From: Bacteroidota bacterium
Lineage (GTDB): Bacteria > Bacteroidota > Bacteroidia > Bacteroidales > TTA-H9
Assembly (NCBI GenBank): GCA_003250395.1
Contig: QKGM01000027.1
Span: forward strand, 1 to 58,201
Reading direction: 5' to 3'
Length of the DNA: 58,201 bases
Shown here: piece after piece, positions 45,452 through 54,431 of the stretch
Numbering within the stretch: the first letter of the stretch is position 1
Layout: every line of letters starts with the position of its first letter
The notes under the pieces: model-generated
The model's database searches: none
Told to the model about the DNA's origin: nothing
The model's input: only the letters and a program-made list of their open reading frames with translations
Program-made: the position numbers and the translations under genes

Positions 45452-46027
45452 ATGCTCAAAGACACATCCGGACAATTTGATCAAATTACCACGATATGCC
45501 GCAACCTGTTCGCTTCGAAGCTAAAAGACTATGGACCGGCCTGGAGAATATTACGTATTCCATCACTTACTGACCAGATTTATATTAAAGGAGAAAGGAT
45601 CCGCAGTCTTGATCTGAAAAAGGAATGCAAGGTAAATGAAGGGATAGATGCTGAATTTATCGGCATGGTGAATTATTCAATTATTGCCCTGATACAGTTA
45701 CAGTTAGGGGTTGTAAACCAGCCTGATATTACGCCGGCAAAAGCATTGGAATTATACGACCAACATCTTGCAGAAACAAAGTCACTCATGATGCGAAAAA
45801 ACCATGATTATGGTGAAGCCTGGCGAAACATGCGAATCAGTTCCATAACAGATATTATCCTGATGAAAATATTACGCATTAAACAAATAGAAGACAATCA
45901 GGGAGTATTGGTTGCTTCGGAAGGGATAGATGCTAATTATGCGGATATTATCAATTATGCTGTTTTCGCGCTTATAAAGCTCTTACCGGAAATTACAGAA
46001 AAAGACCAGATACCCAAGAACCAATGA
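45452..46027 (+). CDS. DUF1599 family protein with internal duplication
   Basis: 191 residues made of two similar halves. The first has KLKDYGPAWRILRIPSLTDQ and NEGIDAEFIGMVNYSIIALI. The second has KNHDYGEAWRNMRISSITD and SEGIDANYADIINYAVFALI. The tandem repeat is clear by eye and matches DUF1599. No catalytic motif is known and there is no signal peptide. Its stop overlaps the next gene's start by 4 bp. Confidence 0.88.
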   Translation: MLKDTSGQFDQITTICRNLFASKLKDYGPAWRILRIPSLTDQIYIKGERIRSLDLKKECKVNEGIDAEFIGMVNYSIIALIQLQLGVVNQPDITPAKALELYDQHLAETKSLMMRKNHDYGEAWRNMRISSITDIILMKILRIKQIEDNQGVLVASEGIDANYADIINYAVFALIKLLPEITEKDQIPKNQ

Positions 46028-47148
46028 AATACATTCGATTAATCAGCCGGATTATAATTGGCAGCACCTTTGTTTTCTCCGGCTTTGTCAAAGGACAGGA
46101 TCCATTAGGATTCACTTTCAAGCTGGAAGATTACCTTATTGCATATGATATGACATGGGCTATGCCTCTGGTACTGGCAATGACTATTATACTCTGCGCG
46201 TTCGAGTTCACGCTGGGATTCGCTCTTCTTCTGAACTTACGCCCGGCTTTAACAAGATGGCTCGTTACTGCAATGATGGTATTTTTCACATTCCTCACTT
46301 TCTTTGATGCCATTTATAACCCAGTCCCTGATTGTGGTTGTTTTGGCGATGCTATCATTCTGACCAATTGGCAGACATTCTACAAAAACGTCATTTTGAT
46401 GGTTTTTGTCATAGGCCTGATTGTTACCAGGAAATACGAAAAGCCAACGATAAACGCAGGCTCTCAGTGGATTCTTCTTATGACAGGGTTTCTTTGCTTT
46501 GCTGCATTTTCGGTTTATTCATACCGGCATTTACCTGTTTTTGATTTCATGCCATGGAAAGTTGGCAAAAACATGTACCCAACATCATATATTCAGGCGA
46601 AATACTATGTGACTTACAAGAATAAATCGACCGGGGAGACAAAAGAATATGAAAGTCACAATTTCCCATATAATGATAGCACATGGATGTCGGAATGGAG
46701 TTTTGTAAGTCAACGGGTTGATGATCCCTCTGCCAGTTTACGTCATGAATTACAGATACTTGACAGCACCGGCACCGATGTCACCGATACTTACATTCGA
46801 AATAGTGATTATCAGATTATCATCACAATGTATGATCCGCATACAGTACCTCACGGTGTTGCGACGCAACTGGAACCCCTGATTGATTATCTTTATAATT
46901 CAGGGCACACTCCCGTCATTCTTACCGCTGCGCTGCCTGAAGAGATGAAAGAGATAGCGAAGGATTATCATAATCGGGCAGAAGTATTGAATGCTGACGA
47001 TATTGTCCTGAAAACTATGGTAAGGGCAAATCCGGGAGTAATGTTAATGAAGGATGGCGTTGTAATTGATAAATGGAACTGGCGTGATACACCTGGAGTT
47101 GAATCTTTAAAGGCAAAATTCCGTGGATTTGGGAAACAAATTGATTAA
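46024..47148 (+). CDS. BT_3928-type DoxX/MauE-like membrane protein
   Basis: 374 residues. The N-terminal half has about four membrane helices with the DoxX-like start RIIIGSTFVFSGFVKGQDP and a CGCFGD motif (PVPDCGCFGDAI), as in MauE-like redox membrane proteins. The C-terminal half (about 190-374) is soluble and may have a thioredoxin-like fold, but I see no CxxC in it. Function unknown. It lies between DUF1599 (4-bp overlap) and tpiA. Confidence 0.83.
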   Translation: MKYIRLISRIIIGSTFVFSGFVKGQDPLGFTFKLEDYLIAYDMTWAMPLVLAMTIILCAFEFTLGFALLLNLRPALTRWLVTAMMVFFTFLTFFDAIYNPVPDCGCFGDAIILTNWQTFYKNVILMVFVIGLIVTRKYEKPTINAGSQWILLMTGFLCFAAFSVYSYRHLPVFDFMPWKVGKNMYPTSYIQAKYYVTYKNKSTGETKEYESHNFPYNDSTWMSEWSFVSQRVDDPSASLRHELQILDSTGTDVTDTYIRNSDYQIIITMYDPHTVPHGVATQLEPLIDYLYNSGHTPVILTAALPEEMKEIAKDYHNRAEVLNADDIVLKTMVRANPGVMLMKDGVVIDKWNWRDTPGVESLKAKFRGFGKQID

Positions 47149-47184
47149 CAAAACTTCTATCTGAAAATAAAAATAACTAGTATC

Positions 47185-47946
47185 ATGAGAAAAAAAATGG
47201 TAGCCGGAAACTGGAAAATGAACCAACGGTTTGATGAGGCTGAAGAACTTGTCAGCGAAATAGCTGATATTATTGATGCGCAACCGCTTGACGAAGATGT
47301 AGAACTGGTCATCTGTCCCCCATATCTTTTTCTGGAGATGGCTACTGACATTGCCTCTGAGTCAGAATTTCATATCGGGGCACAAAATGTGAGTGAATAT
47401 GATAAAGGGGCTTTTACTGGTGAAGTCTCTGCCCTGATGTTGAATTCTATGGATGTTGAGTATTGCATCATCGGGCATTCTGAAAGGAGGAAATACTTCG
47501 ATGAAAAAGACGAAGTATTGGCTGCGAAGGTTAATCTGGCACTGGCAAATGAGATCGAACCAATCTTCTGTTGCGGTGAGGTACTCTCGGAAAGAGAGGC
47601 CAATATTCATTTTGACATTGTTAAGGCACAAATTGAGAAAGGGTTATTCCATCTTTCTCCCGAGCAGTTTTACAATGTTGTAATTGCGTATGAACCAGTA
47701 TGGGCCATTGGAACAGGCGTAGTTGCCAGCCCTGCGCAGGCCCAGGAGATGCATGCCTTCATAAGGAGCCTGATAAAGGAGAAATATGGTGCTGAATTAG
47801 CCGACGATACAACCATACTTTATGGAGGAAGTTGCAATGCCTCCAATGCAGCCGAACTATTCAGTCAACCTGATGTTGATGGAGGCCTTATTGGTGGTGC
47901 ATCGCTGAAAGCGAAAGATTTTATTCAGATCACCCGTTCTTTCTAA
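47185..47946 (+). CDS. tpiA: Triosephosphate isomerase
   Basis: 253 residues. Active-site Lys in VAGNWKMN, His in IIGHSERR, Glu in AYEPVWAIGTG and the phosphate loop YGGSCNASNA and GGLIGGASL are all present. It interconverts DHAP and glyceraldehyde 3-phosphate. Complete. Followed 12 bp later by prmA. Confidence 0.98.
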   Translation: MRKKMVAGNWKMNQRFDEAEELVSEIADIIDAQPLDEDVELVICPPYLFLEMATDIASESEFHIGAQNVSEYDKGAFTGEVSALMLNSMDVEYCIIGHSERRKYFDEKDEVLAAKVNLALANEIEPIFCCGEVLSEREANIHFDIVKAQIEKGLFHLSPEQFYNVVIAYEPVWAIGTGVVASPAQAQEMHAFIRSLIKEKYGAELADDTTILYGGSCNASNAAELFSQPDVDGGLIGGASLKAKDFIQITRSF

Positions 47947-47958
47947 CAACAACCCATC

Positions 47959-48789
47959 ATGCAATATACCCGATATAAACTGCAAGCTGATAATTCAGGC
48001 AGTGAGTACGAAATTCTTATGGCATTGCTGGGAGAGATCGGTTTCGAAAGTTTTGAAGAAACAGATGAGGCATTGCTTGCCTTTATTCAAGAAAAAGAAT
48101 TTAATCAGGAATTATTTGATGAGGTATTAGACAATCTCCCCTTTAAGGTGAAATATGATAAAGAGGAGGTAGCTGAGCAAAACTGGAATGCTGTTTGGGA
48201 AAGTAATTTTGAGCCGGTGATTATTGGAGGAAGATGCCATATCAGGGCACCTTTCCATGCATCAAGGCCAGACATTGAATATGAGATAGTGATAGAGCCC
48301 AAAATGTCGTTTGGTACAGCTCACCATGAAACAACAGCCCTGATGATAGGCTATCTGCTCGATATGCCTCCAGTTGGTCATCGGCTATTAGATATGGGTA
48401 GTGGAACTGGAATACTTGCCATTTTGGCTCAGAAACTTGGAGCAACCGAAATTGAAGCTATAGATAATGACGATTGGGCATATAATAATGCTATCGAAAA
48501 TGTTGCACAAAACAGCTCAGTGAATATAACTGTAAGACTGGGTGATGCCGGGACTCTGGATGGAATGGCCCCTTTTGATACGATCTATGCAAATATCAAT
48601 CGTAACATTCTTCTGAATGACATGAAAGAATATGATAAGGTATTAAAAAAGGGGGGTAATATCTTCATGAGTGGCTTTTACTATGAAGATATACAAAAGA
48701 TTACAGATAAGGCCGAAGAATTTGGCTGGTCAAACGATGAAATCAGGGAGAAAAACAAATGGGTAGCCTTAAGATTCACTAAAGAATAA
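47959..48789 (+). CDS. prmA: Ribosomal protein L11 methyltransferase
   Basis: 276 residues. An N-terminal L11-recognition domain (to about 90) is followed by a class I SAM methyltransferase domain with LLDMGSGTGILAILAQKLGA and DTIYANINRNILL. The linker segment IEPKMSFGTAHHETT is characteristic of PrmA. It methylates L11. It is last in its operon and followed by a terminator. Confidence 0.95.
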   Translation: MQYTRYKLQADNSGSEYEILMALLGEIGFESFEETDEALLAFIQEKEFNQELFDEVLDNLPFKVKYDKEEVAEQNWNAVWESNFEPVIIGGRCHIRAPFHASRPDIEYEIVIEPKMSFGTAHHETTALMIGYLLDMPPVGHRLLDMGSGTGILAILAQKLGATEIEAIDNDDWAYNNAIENVAQNSSVNITVRLGDAGTLDGMAPFDTIYANINRNILLNDMKEYDKVLKKGGNIFMSGFYYEDIQKITDKAEEFGWSNDEIREKNKWVALRFTKE

Positions 48790-48809
48790 TCTGAGATTCT
48801 TAACAAGTG

Positions 48810-48860
48810 AACCTGAAATCCGGCTGTCGGTTGCAAAAGGATTTCAGGTTTACTGTTTTT
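48810..48860 (+). terminator. Rho-independent terminator after prmA
   Basis: A perfect 12-bp stem (AACCTGAAATCC at 48810-48821 with GGATTTCAGGTT at 48839-48850) and a T-rich tail ending in TTTTT. Confidence 0.8.
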
Positions 48861-48959
48861 AAATGGTTGAGTTCCCTTAAATGAAGTATCTGTAAGGACA
48901 CCAGAAATGGCGGAACCTAAAAAAGCTTTACTTTTAAGGCTTCAAAAAAGCTTTTAACC

Positions 48960-51900
48960 ATGCAGAAAAACTTTTTCCTTGTTTTCCTATTTTTCCTTCT
49001 TGGAGGTGGTAGCATATTCTCCCAATCAAAAACCACTTTGTCTGCTGAGGGATTTCCCGCAGAATTAGACAGATTATTTAGTCCGATAGAAATCAACAAC
49101 AAACAGACTAAGTACAAATTCAAAGGAGAAGATTATGCCGCCGAGATTAAAAAGCTCTATGCAAGCGGACTGTTAAGTGCATCTGAAAAGGAAGCAATGG
49201 CATCGTTGTTTGGACAATTAGTAAAAAAAAGGATGCAACCTCATCCCGAATTGAAATACTTTCTTGATGTATCGTTTGGATTTGCGAAACAGAAGAAATC
49301 GCGTGATCAACTACTTCATTGGTTCGGGAGTGTTTCAAAGCTTGCCAGAGAACCAAGGATACAGCCGTTACAACAGTTTATTGATGCTACACAGACCTTT
49401 CTGGAGCAAAATGTAATTAATATCAACCGGGATGTGGTCTGGAGCGTTTCCTCTGAAAAATTCAGCATACCGGGTGATTCATTACCATACTTTTACTTCG
49501 ACATAACTGACCTGAAATGTGCTATAAATGGTGTCGGTGATCAAATCAGCCAAACAAGCGGGAAATGGTTCCCGTTAGAAAAGAAGTGGATTGGTAAGGA
49601 AGGAAAAGTCAACTGGAAAAGGGTTGGGTTAGACCCCGATTCGGTATATGCTGAACTCTCATCTTACAATATCCCCTTACAGGCTACACAATTTCAGGCC
49701 GATTCAGCTTTATTTCACCACATCTTAATCAAAGAGACCTTCACAGGACGGTTTGAAGATAACTACCGGGATACCAGAATGCAGGAGAATCCAAAGTTTT
49801 ATTCATACAGCAAAAATGTAAAGTTTGAGGACTTTGTTCCTGGAGTAGATTATTATGGAGGTGTAGGTATTGAAGGGAAGAAGATGATTCTGGCAGGGGA
49901 CAAAAATCAGCCGGCTCGTTTTGAAATAGATGGGACTCCTCGAGGTAAAGCCGTAATCAAATCAAATGATTTTGTACTTTCAACCAGGTACATTACCACC
50001 ATTGAAGGTGTTGCAACGCTTTATATCGGGAATGATTCTATTTACCATCCAAGCATCGTTGTATCCTATGATATTCAAACCAAAACATTAACATTAAGTC
50101 AGGGAAGAAACCTGCTATCAAAGTCCCCTTTCTTTAACTCCTATCATCAGATAGAAATGGAAGCCCCGGCAATTATATGGAACATGCAAAACGGCAGTTT
50201 TGTCGTTAAAAAAGGGACGGGCCTTGTAAAAGAAAACGACGCAAACTTCACCTCCGCGAATAATTTTTCCCCTCAACTTTACAGGCAAATTCAGGGATAC
50301 GATGAAATAAACCCGCTCAATATCGTATACAGGCTTGTAGAACAGAATGGAAACGAGAGTTTCTCAGTTCATGAATTAGCCAATTTCATGAATATGACTA
50401 CAGAGCAGGCACGAATGTTTGCCATCAGACTGGCTTCTGCTGGCTTTATAAACTACCAGTTCCTGACAGACAGGGTGACCATTCAACCAAAACTAAAGCA
50501 TTATATTGAGGCATCATCCAACAGACGCGATTACGACCAGATCAGCATCTATTCAAGAGATGCTTCGACCAATGCAGCTCTTGACGTTAAAAAGATGACA
50601 ATGCGAATTTATGCTGCTGATACTGTAGTACTCAGTTATAGCAAGAGGGTTGTCATGTTTCCGGCAGCCAGGACTATAACACTCCAGAAAAACCGGGATA
50701 TGTTATTCACTGGCGCCTTTTATGGTGGACTTTTCAGGTTTTTCACAACCGACACCAGCCGGTTCAATTATCAGGCATTTAACATCGATGCCCCTGCCAT
50801 CGACTCATTACAAATGTGGGTATTAGATCCAAAAGTTGTTGATCCGTATGGTAACATGATGGCTGGCCGAATCAATTCAGTAGTTGAAAACCTGACCGGG
50901 ATAATGCAAATTGACCAGAAAGATAATAAGTCAGGCCAGAATCCAAAAATCAAAGGGTACCCGATGTTCGCCACTGATACTTCGCTCAGTTATGTTTATT
51001 ATCAGAAAGGACGTTTCGGGAAAGAATACAAACGAGATAAATTTTATTACACAGTCTTCCCTTTCAAAATCAGGAATTTGAATTCAATCGTAAAAGATTC
51101 AATTGTTTTCAAAGGCTTTTTGACAACAAGCGGTATTTTCCCAGTCTTAAGAAACCCTCTTGAAGTGAGACCTGACTATTCACTTGGTTTCTCGATGAAG
51201 ACACCAGCACAGGGTTTAAGGACTTATCTTGACGGGAAAAATGCAAAAGGAACCCTTACAGGAAAGATAGATCTAAGTAATAGCGGTTTGCGTGGAGATG
51301 GTCGCTTAAATTATCTTAATAGCATTTCAATTACTGACACTACCCAGATCAGTGATACCACCGATTTTATATTCTTTCCTGAATATATGAGCGGACAGGC
51401 ACTTACTTTCGATGTACCGGCTGTTGCAACCGGTATCCAATACCCCAAGACATCCGGGAGAAATGTAAAACAAAAATGGATGCCATGGAAAGATATATTA
51501 GAGGTAGCCAGTATTAGGAACCCGATTGAATTATTTGATAACCAGCTGGCACTTACAGGTAAAGTTAAGTTCGGCCCCAAAGGTATGGGAGGTGAGGGGC
51601 TATCTGCTTTTGACAGGGCAGAAATGGAGTCATTCAGCTATAATTTCAAACATCACGAATTTACTGCCGATACTTCTGATTTCCGTTTGAAAACCAAAGA
51701 TGCGAAAGCACTTACTTTTGTAGCAGATAATTATAAGTCTCATTTTGATTTTCAAAAACGATTTGGAACATTCAATTCAAATATGGCTGGCTCAGTCATC
51801 AGATTCCCGTTCAATCAATATACATCTACTATTCCAGACTTTACCTGGGATATGAACCAAACCCGGTTAGATTTGACTTCAAAAGGATATGATGCGCTTA

Positions 51901-53513
51901 ACAATAAACTCAAAACTCTTACTCCGCGTCAAATAATCGATGGAGACGCAGCAGGAGAATTCAACGGACCCGTGTTCACTTCTACACACCCAATGCAACA
52001 TAAGCTAAGTTTCATGGGTTTTGCTGCAAATTTTGATCTGGAACAAAACATCATCAATATCAGCGATGTTCGTTATATTCGGGTGGCAGATGCAGCACTT
52101 CTTCTTTCAGATGGAAAGGTTAAGATTGAATCAGGTGCAAAAATTCAGCCGTTTAATGATGCGACCCTCATTACCCGGCATGATACCCTTCACCATCTGA
52201 TTACTAAAGTGAGAGCAAGTATCAAATCAAAGAAACTGCTTTCTGGTTCTGGTTACTTCCTCTATTCAGACGGGAAAAACCTGGAGAAAAACATTTTTAT
52301 GAAACGAATCGAGACAGATTCTTCTCGTTTGGTGACGACAGGTAATGCTCGGGTTGGTGATACCACATCATTTACTCTTAGCAGAGCATTCAACTTCAAG
52401 GGAGATGTTTTACTCGACGCTTCCCAGCCTTTTCTCCGCTTCTCAGGCCAGGTATCGCTTCCTCTAGTGAAGCATTGTGAAGGGATGAAGGATGTCTGGA
52501 TCATGAGCGACACAATGACTAATCCTAAAGAAGTAGCAATCAGTATAAGGGAACCTATTGTAAGCGGAGGCGGTGATAAGATAAAAGCTGCAATCATGAT
52601 GCCAAAAACTGCAGGTAGATTTTACGCTGCTTTCTTACAGCCGGTTGCATCATCTGATATCCCTGTACTGGCTGCGAGAGGGAGTCTGATATATACTAGT
52701 GGAGGTTACGTTATTGCACCAGCACCGGTGCTTAAAAACAGGTCATTACCTGGAAATATACTCCAGCTCGATTCAACAGACTGTACGGTTAAAGGAACAG
52801 GAAATATAGACTTGAATTACCAATTTGTACCAACTTTCAGCGTAAAACTTGCAGGTGAATTTAATGTTGGGTTAAAGGAAGGATCTCAAGGTATAAAAGG
52901 CCTTATGTTACTCGACCATCCCATTTTAAAATCAGCATCCGAGATCCTGATTAAAGCTTTTGAAGAAGCTCAACTTCCCCAGGCTTCACTGAGCAACGAT
53001 ATGTATCAAAAACCTCTTGCCGATATTCTGGGTTCCAGTATTGCTGAAAACCTCAGGAGTGAACTTCAGTTTAAGGACAAAAAAGTGAATCCTGCCGTTA
53101 AAACTGCCACTCTTATGACTGGTTTCGATTTCAAATGGGAAGCAAATACTATGTCGTTCAATTCAATAGGACCGGTAGGACTAATAGTTCTCGAAGGGAA
53201 GCCAATCAATAAAATTGTAAGAGTATATGCTCAAATTATGAAAAGGGTAAATCAGAATGAGGACAATATGAAAGTATTGTTCTGGATTGATGAAACAAAC
53301 TATTACTACTTCGAGTTCGGCAGAGGAAGTGTAATGACATGGGCATCTACAAATATAGCCTTCAATACTAAGATCAGCGAGGATTCTGATGCATTCAACA
53401 AAAAGTCGGACAAGGATAACCCCGATAACAAATGGAAAGCATTCAAAATGTCATCAGCTCCAGTAAATGAAGCCTTAAAATTTAAAAGTGAAATGGACTC
53501 CAAATCATTATAG
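48960..53513 (+). CDS. Very large exported protein of unknown function (1,517 residues)
   Basis: A signal peptide (FFLVFLFFLLGGGSIFSQ) is followed by a long, mostly beta-rich chain with no other membrane segment. About residues 465-500 (HELANFMNMTTEQARMFAIR) look like a small helix-turn-helix or winged-helix-like insert. After about residue 1040 there are patterned strands such as RVADAALLLSDGKVKIESGA and FNFKGDVLLDAS that suggest a repetitive beta fold, broadly reminiscent of large envelope-assembly proteins. The C-terminus is charged. I do not recognise the family. It is intact, with normal codon use, and probably periplasmic or outer-membrane associated. Its upstream region has no clear -7 box. 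plsY follows, but with its own promoter. Confidence 0.85.
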   Translation: MQKNFFLVFLFFLLGGGSIFSQSKTTLSAEGFPAELDRLFSPIEINNKQTKYKFKGEDYAAEIKKLYASGLLSASEKEAMASLFGQLVKKRMQPHPELKYFLDVSFGFAKQKKSRDQLLHWFGSVSKLAREPRIQPLQQFIDATQTFLEQNVININRDVVWSVSSEKFSIPGDSLPYFYFDITDLKCAINGVGDQISQTSGKWFPLEKKWIGKEGKVNWKRVGLDPDSVYAELSSYNIPLQATQFQADSALFHHILIKETFTGRFEDNYRDTRMQENPKFYSYSKNVKFEDFVPGVDYYGGVGIEGKKMILAGDKNQPARFEIDGTPRGKAVIKSNDFVLSTRYITTIEGVATLYIGNDSIYHPSIVVSYDIQTKTLTLSQGRNLLSKSPFFNSYHQIEMEAPAIIWNMQNGSFVVKKGTGLVKENDANFTSANNFSPQLYRQIQGYDEINPLNIVYRLVEQNGNESFSVHELANFMNMTTEQARMFAIRLASAGFINYQFLTDRVTIQPKLKHYIEASSNRRDYDQISIYSRDASTNAALDVKKMTMRIYAADTVVLSYSKRVVMFPAARTITLQKNRDMLFTGAFYGGLFRFFTTDTSRFNYQAFNIDAPAIDSLQMWVLDPKVVDPYGNMMAGRINSVVENLTGIMQIDQKDNKSGQNPKIKGYPMFATDTSLSYVYYQKGRFGKEYKRDKFYYTVFPFKIRNLNSIVKDSIVFKGFLTTSGIFPVLRNPLEVRPDYSLGFSMKTPAQGLRTYLDGKNAKGTLTGKIDLSNSGLRGDGRLNYLNSISITDTTQISDTTDFIFFPEYMSGQALTFDVPAVATGIQYPKTSGRNVKQKWMPWKDILEVASIRNPIELFDNQLALTGKVKFGPKGMGGEGLSAFDRAEMESFSYNFKHHEFTADTSDFRLKTKDAKALTFVADNYKSHFDFQKRFGTFNSNMAGSVIRFPFNQYTSTIPDFTWDMNQTRLDLTSKGYDALNNKLKTLTPRQIIDGDAAGEFNGPVFTSTHPMQHKLSFMGFAANFDLEQNIINISDVRYIRVADAALLLSDGKVKIESGAKIQPFNDATLITRHDTLHHLITKVRASIKSKKLLSGSGYFLYSDGKNLEKNIFMKRIETDSSRLVTTGNARVGDTTSFTLSRAFNFKGDVLLDASQPFLRFSGQVSLPLVKHCEGMKDVWIMSDTMTNPKEVAISIREPIVSGGGDKIKAAIMMPKTAGRFYAAFLQPVASSDIPVLAARGSLIYTSGGYVIAPAPVLKNRSLPGNILQLDSTDCTVKGTGNIDLNYQFVPTFSVKLAGEFNVGLKEGSQGIKGLMLLDHPILKSASEILIKAFEEAQLPQASLSNDMYQKPLADILGSSIAENLRSELQFKDKKVNPAVKTATLMTGFDFKWEANTMSFNSIGPVGLIVLEGKPINKIVRVYAQIMKRVNQNEDNMKVLFWIDETNYYYFEFGRGSVMTWASTNIAFNTKISEDSDAFNKKSDKDNPDNKWKAFKMSSAPVNEALKFKSEMDSKSL

Positions 53514-53532
53514 GATATACTGGCATATTAAT

Positions 53533-53577
53533 AACGGCGGCATACTGCTTTTTTTTGTAGGTTTGTCGCCGTTTTTA
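53533..53577 (+). terminator. Possible terminator after the 1,517-residue protein
   Basis: AACGGCG (53533-53539) pairs with CGCCGTT (53567-53573), followed by TTT. The 27-nt loop is long and contains a T8 run and the plsY -7 box. An inner 4-bp stem before the T8 run is an alternative. Weak call. Confidence 0.4.
53558..53565 (+). promoter_or_regulatory. -7 promoter element for plsY
   Basis: TAGGTTTG, 34 bp before the ATG at 53600, lying in the loop of the hairpin at 53533-53573. Confidence 0.5.
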
Positions 53578-53599
53578 GTTTTTCAAAACAAGAACAGGC

Positions 53600-54280
53600 A
53601 TGGATTGGACATTGATAATTAGCGGAATAATATCGGCATACCTGATTGGATCATTTTCATCAGCTGTCTTGATCGGTAAATGGTTTTTCAATATCGACGT
53701 CAGGCAACATGGAAGTGGAAATGCAGGTGCTACCAATACTATCAGGGTACTGGGACCAAAGATTGGTGTAATCGTCTTGTTAATGGATGTATTCAAAGGA
53801 TGGTTGGCTGTATGGTTATTCGGATTATTTGCTCCCTCGCTGGAAGAACCATCATCCTCCTATGTCAGATTGCTGTTTGCCTTTGCAGTTGTGATAGGAC
53901 ATGTGTTCCCTCTTTACACTGCTTTCAGAGGAGGAAAAGGAGTTGCAACACTCCTCGGTGTAGGACTCGCACTTTTCCCGACAGCCGCTCTGATTGTCAT
54001 CGTCTGGTTTGTTATAATTCTATGGATATTCCGGTATGTTTCCCTTGGGTCAATAACAGGAGCAATTCTTTTCCCTATTCTTGTTAACGTTCTCCTCCCT
54101 GGTCCCCCACACACAACGCCAATGGTCATTCTGAGTATTTTGGTAGGAATTGTGATACCTGTGACCCATATTAAGAATATTAAACGGCTCATCAAAGGAG
54201 AAGAAAACCGTTTTAGCCTCTCCTCCTCATCGGAAAACAAGCCGCCCGTTTCACAATCCTCAGAAGGCAAGAACGGGTAA
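53600..54280 (+). CDS. plsY: Glycerol-3-phosphate acyltransferase PlsY
   Basis: 226 residues with about six membrane helices. The three family motifs are visible: GSFSSAVLIGKWF, the phosphate-binding GSGNAGATNTIRVLG and FRGGKGVATLLGV. PlsY transfers an acyl group from acyl-phosphate to glycerol 3-phosphate, the first step in phospholipid synthesis. A short Ser/Glu-rich cytoplasmic tail is slightly longer than usual. Confidence 0.95.
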   Translation: MDWTLIISGIISAYLIGSFSSAVLIGKWFFNIDVRQHGSGNAGATNTIRVLGPKIGVIVLLMDVFKGWLAVWLFGLFAPSLEEPSSSYVRLLFAFAVVIGHVFPLYTAFRGGKGVATLLGVGLALFPTAALIVIVWFVIILWIFRYVSLGSITGAILFPILVNVLLPGPPHTTPMVILSILVGIVIPVTHIKNIKRLIKGEENRFSLSSSSENKPPVSQSSEGKNG

Positions 54281-54312
54281 GAAAAAAAATATTACAATTA
54301 AATCGAAATGCT

Positions 54313-54320
54313 TACATTTG
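54313..54320 (+). promoter_or_regulatory. -7 promoter element for dnaN
   Basis: TACATTTG, about 110 bp before the dnaN ATG, implying a roughly 100-nt leader. No -33 box is clear. Confidence 0.5.
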
Positions 54321-54431
54321 CGTTTAAATGGCTAACTATAACAGACATTTACCTGTCAGGCAACTACACCTGCAGTTAATTAAATACTCAGCCCAGTCGA
54401 TTACTATCGCCGAACAATTAAATAGCATAAT

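Noticed and set aside
48917..48957. AAAAGCTT-type palindromes just before the 1,517-residue protein
   Set aside because: AT-rich near-palindromes of low complexity. They could form a weak hairpin, but there is no evidence of a regulatory site.
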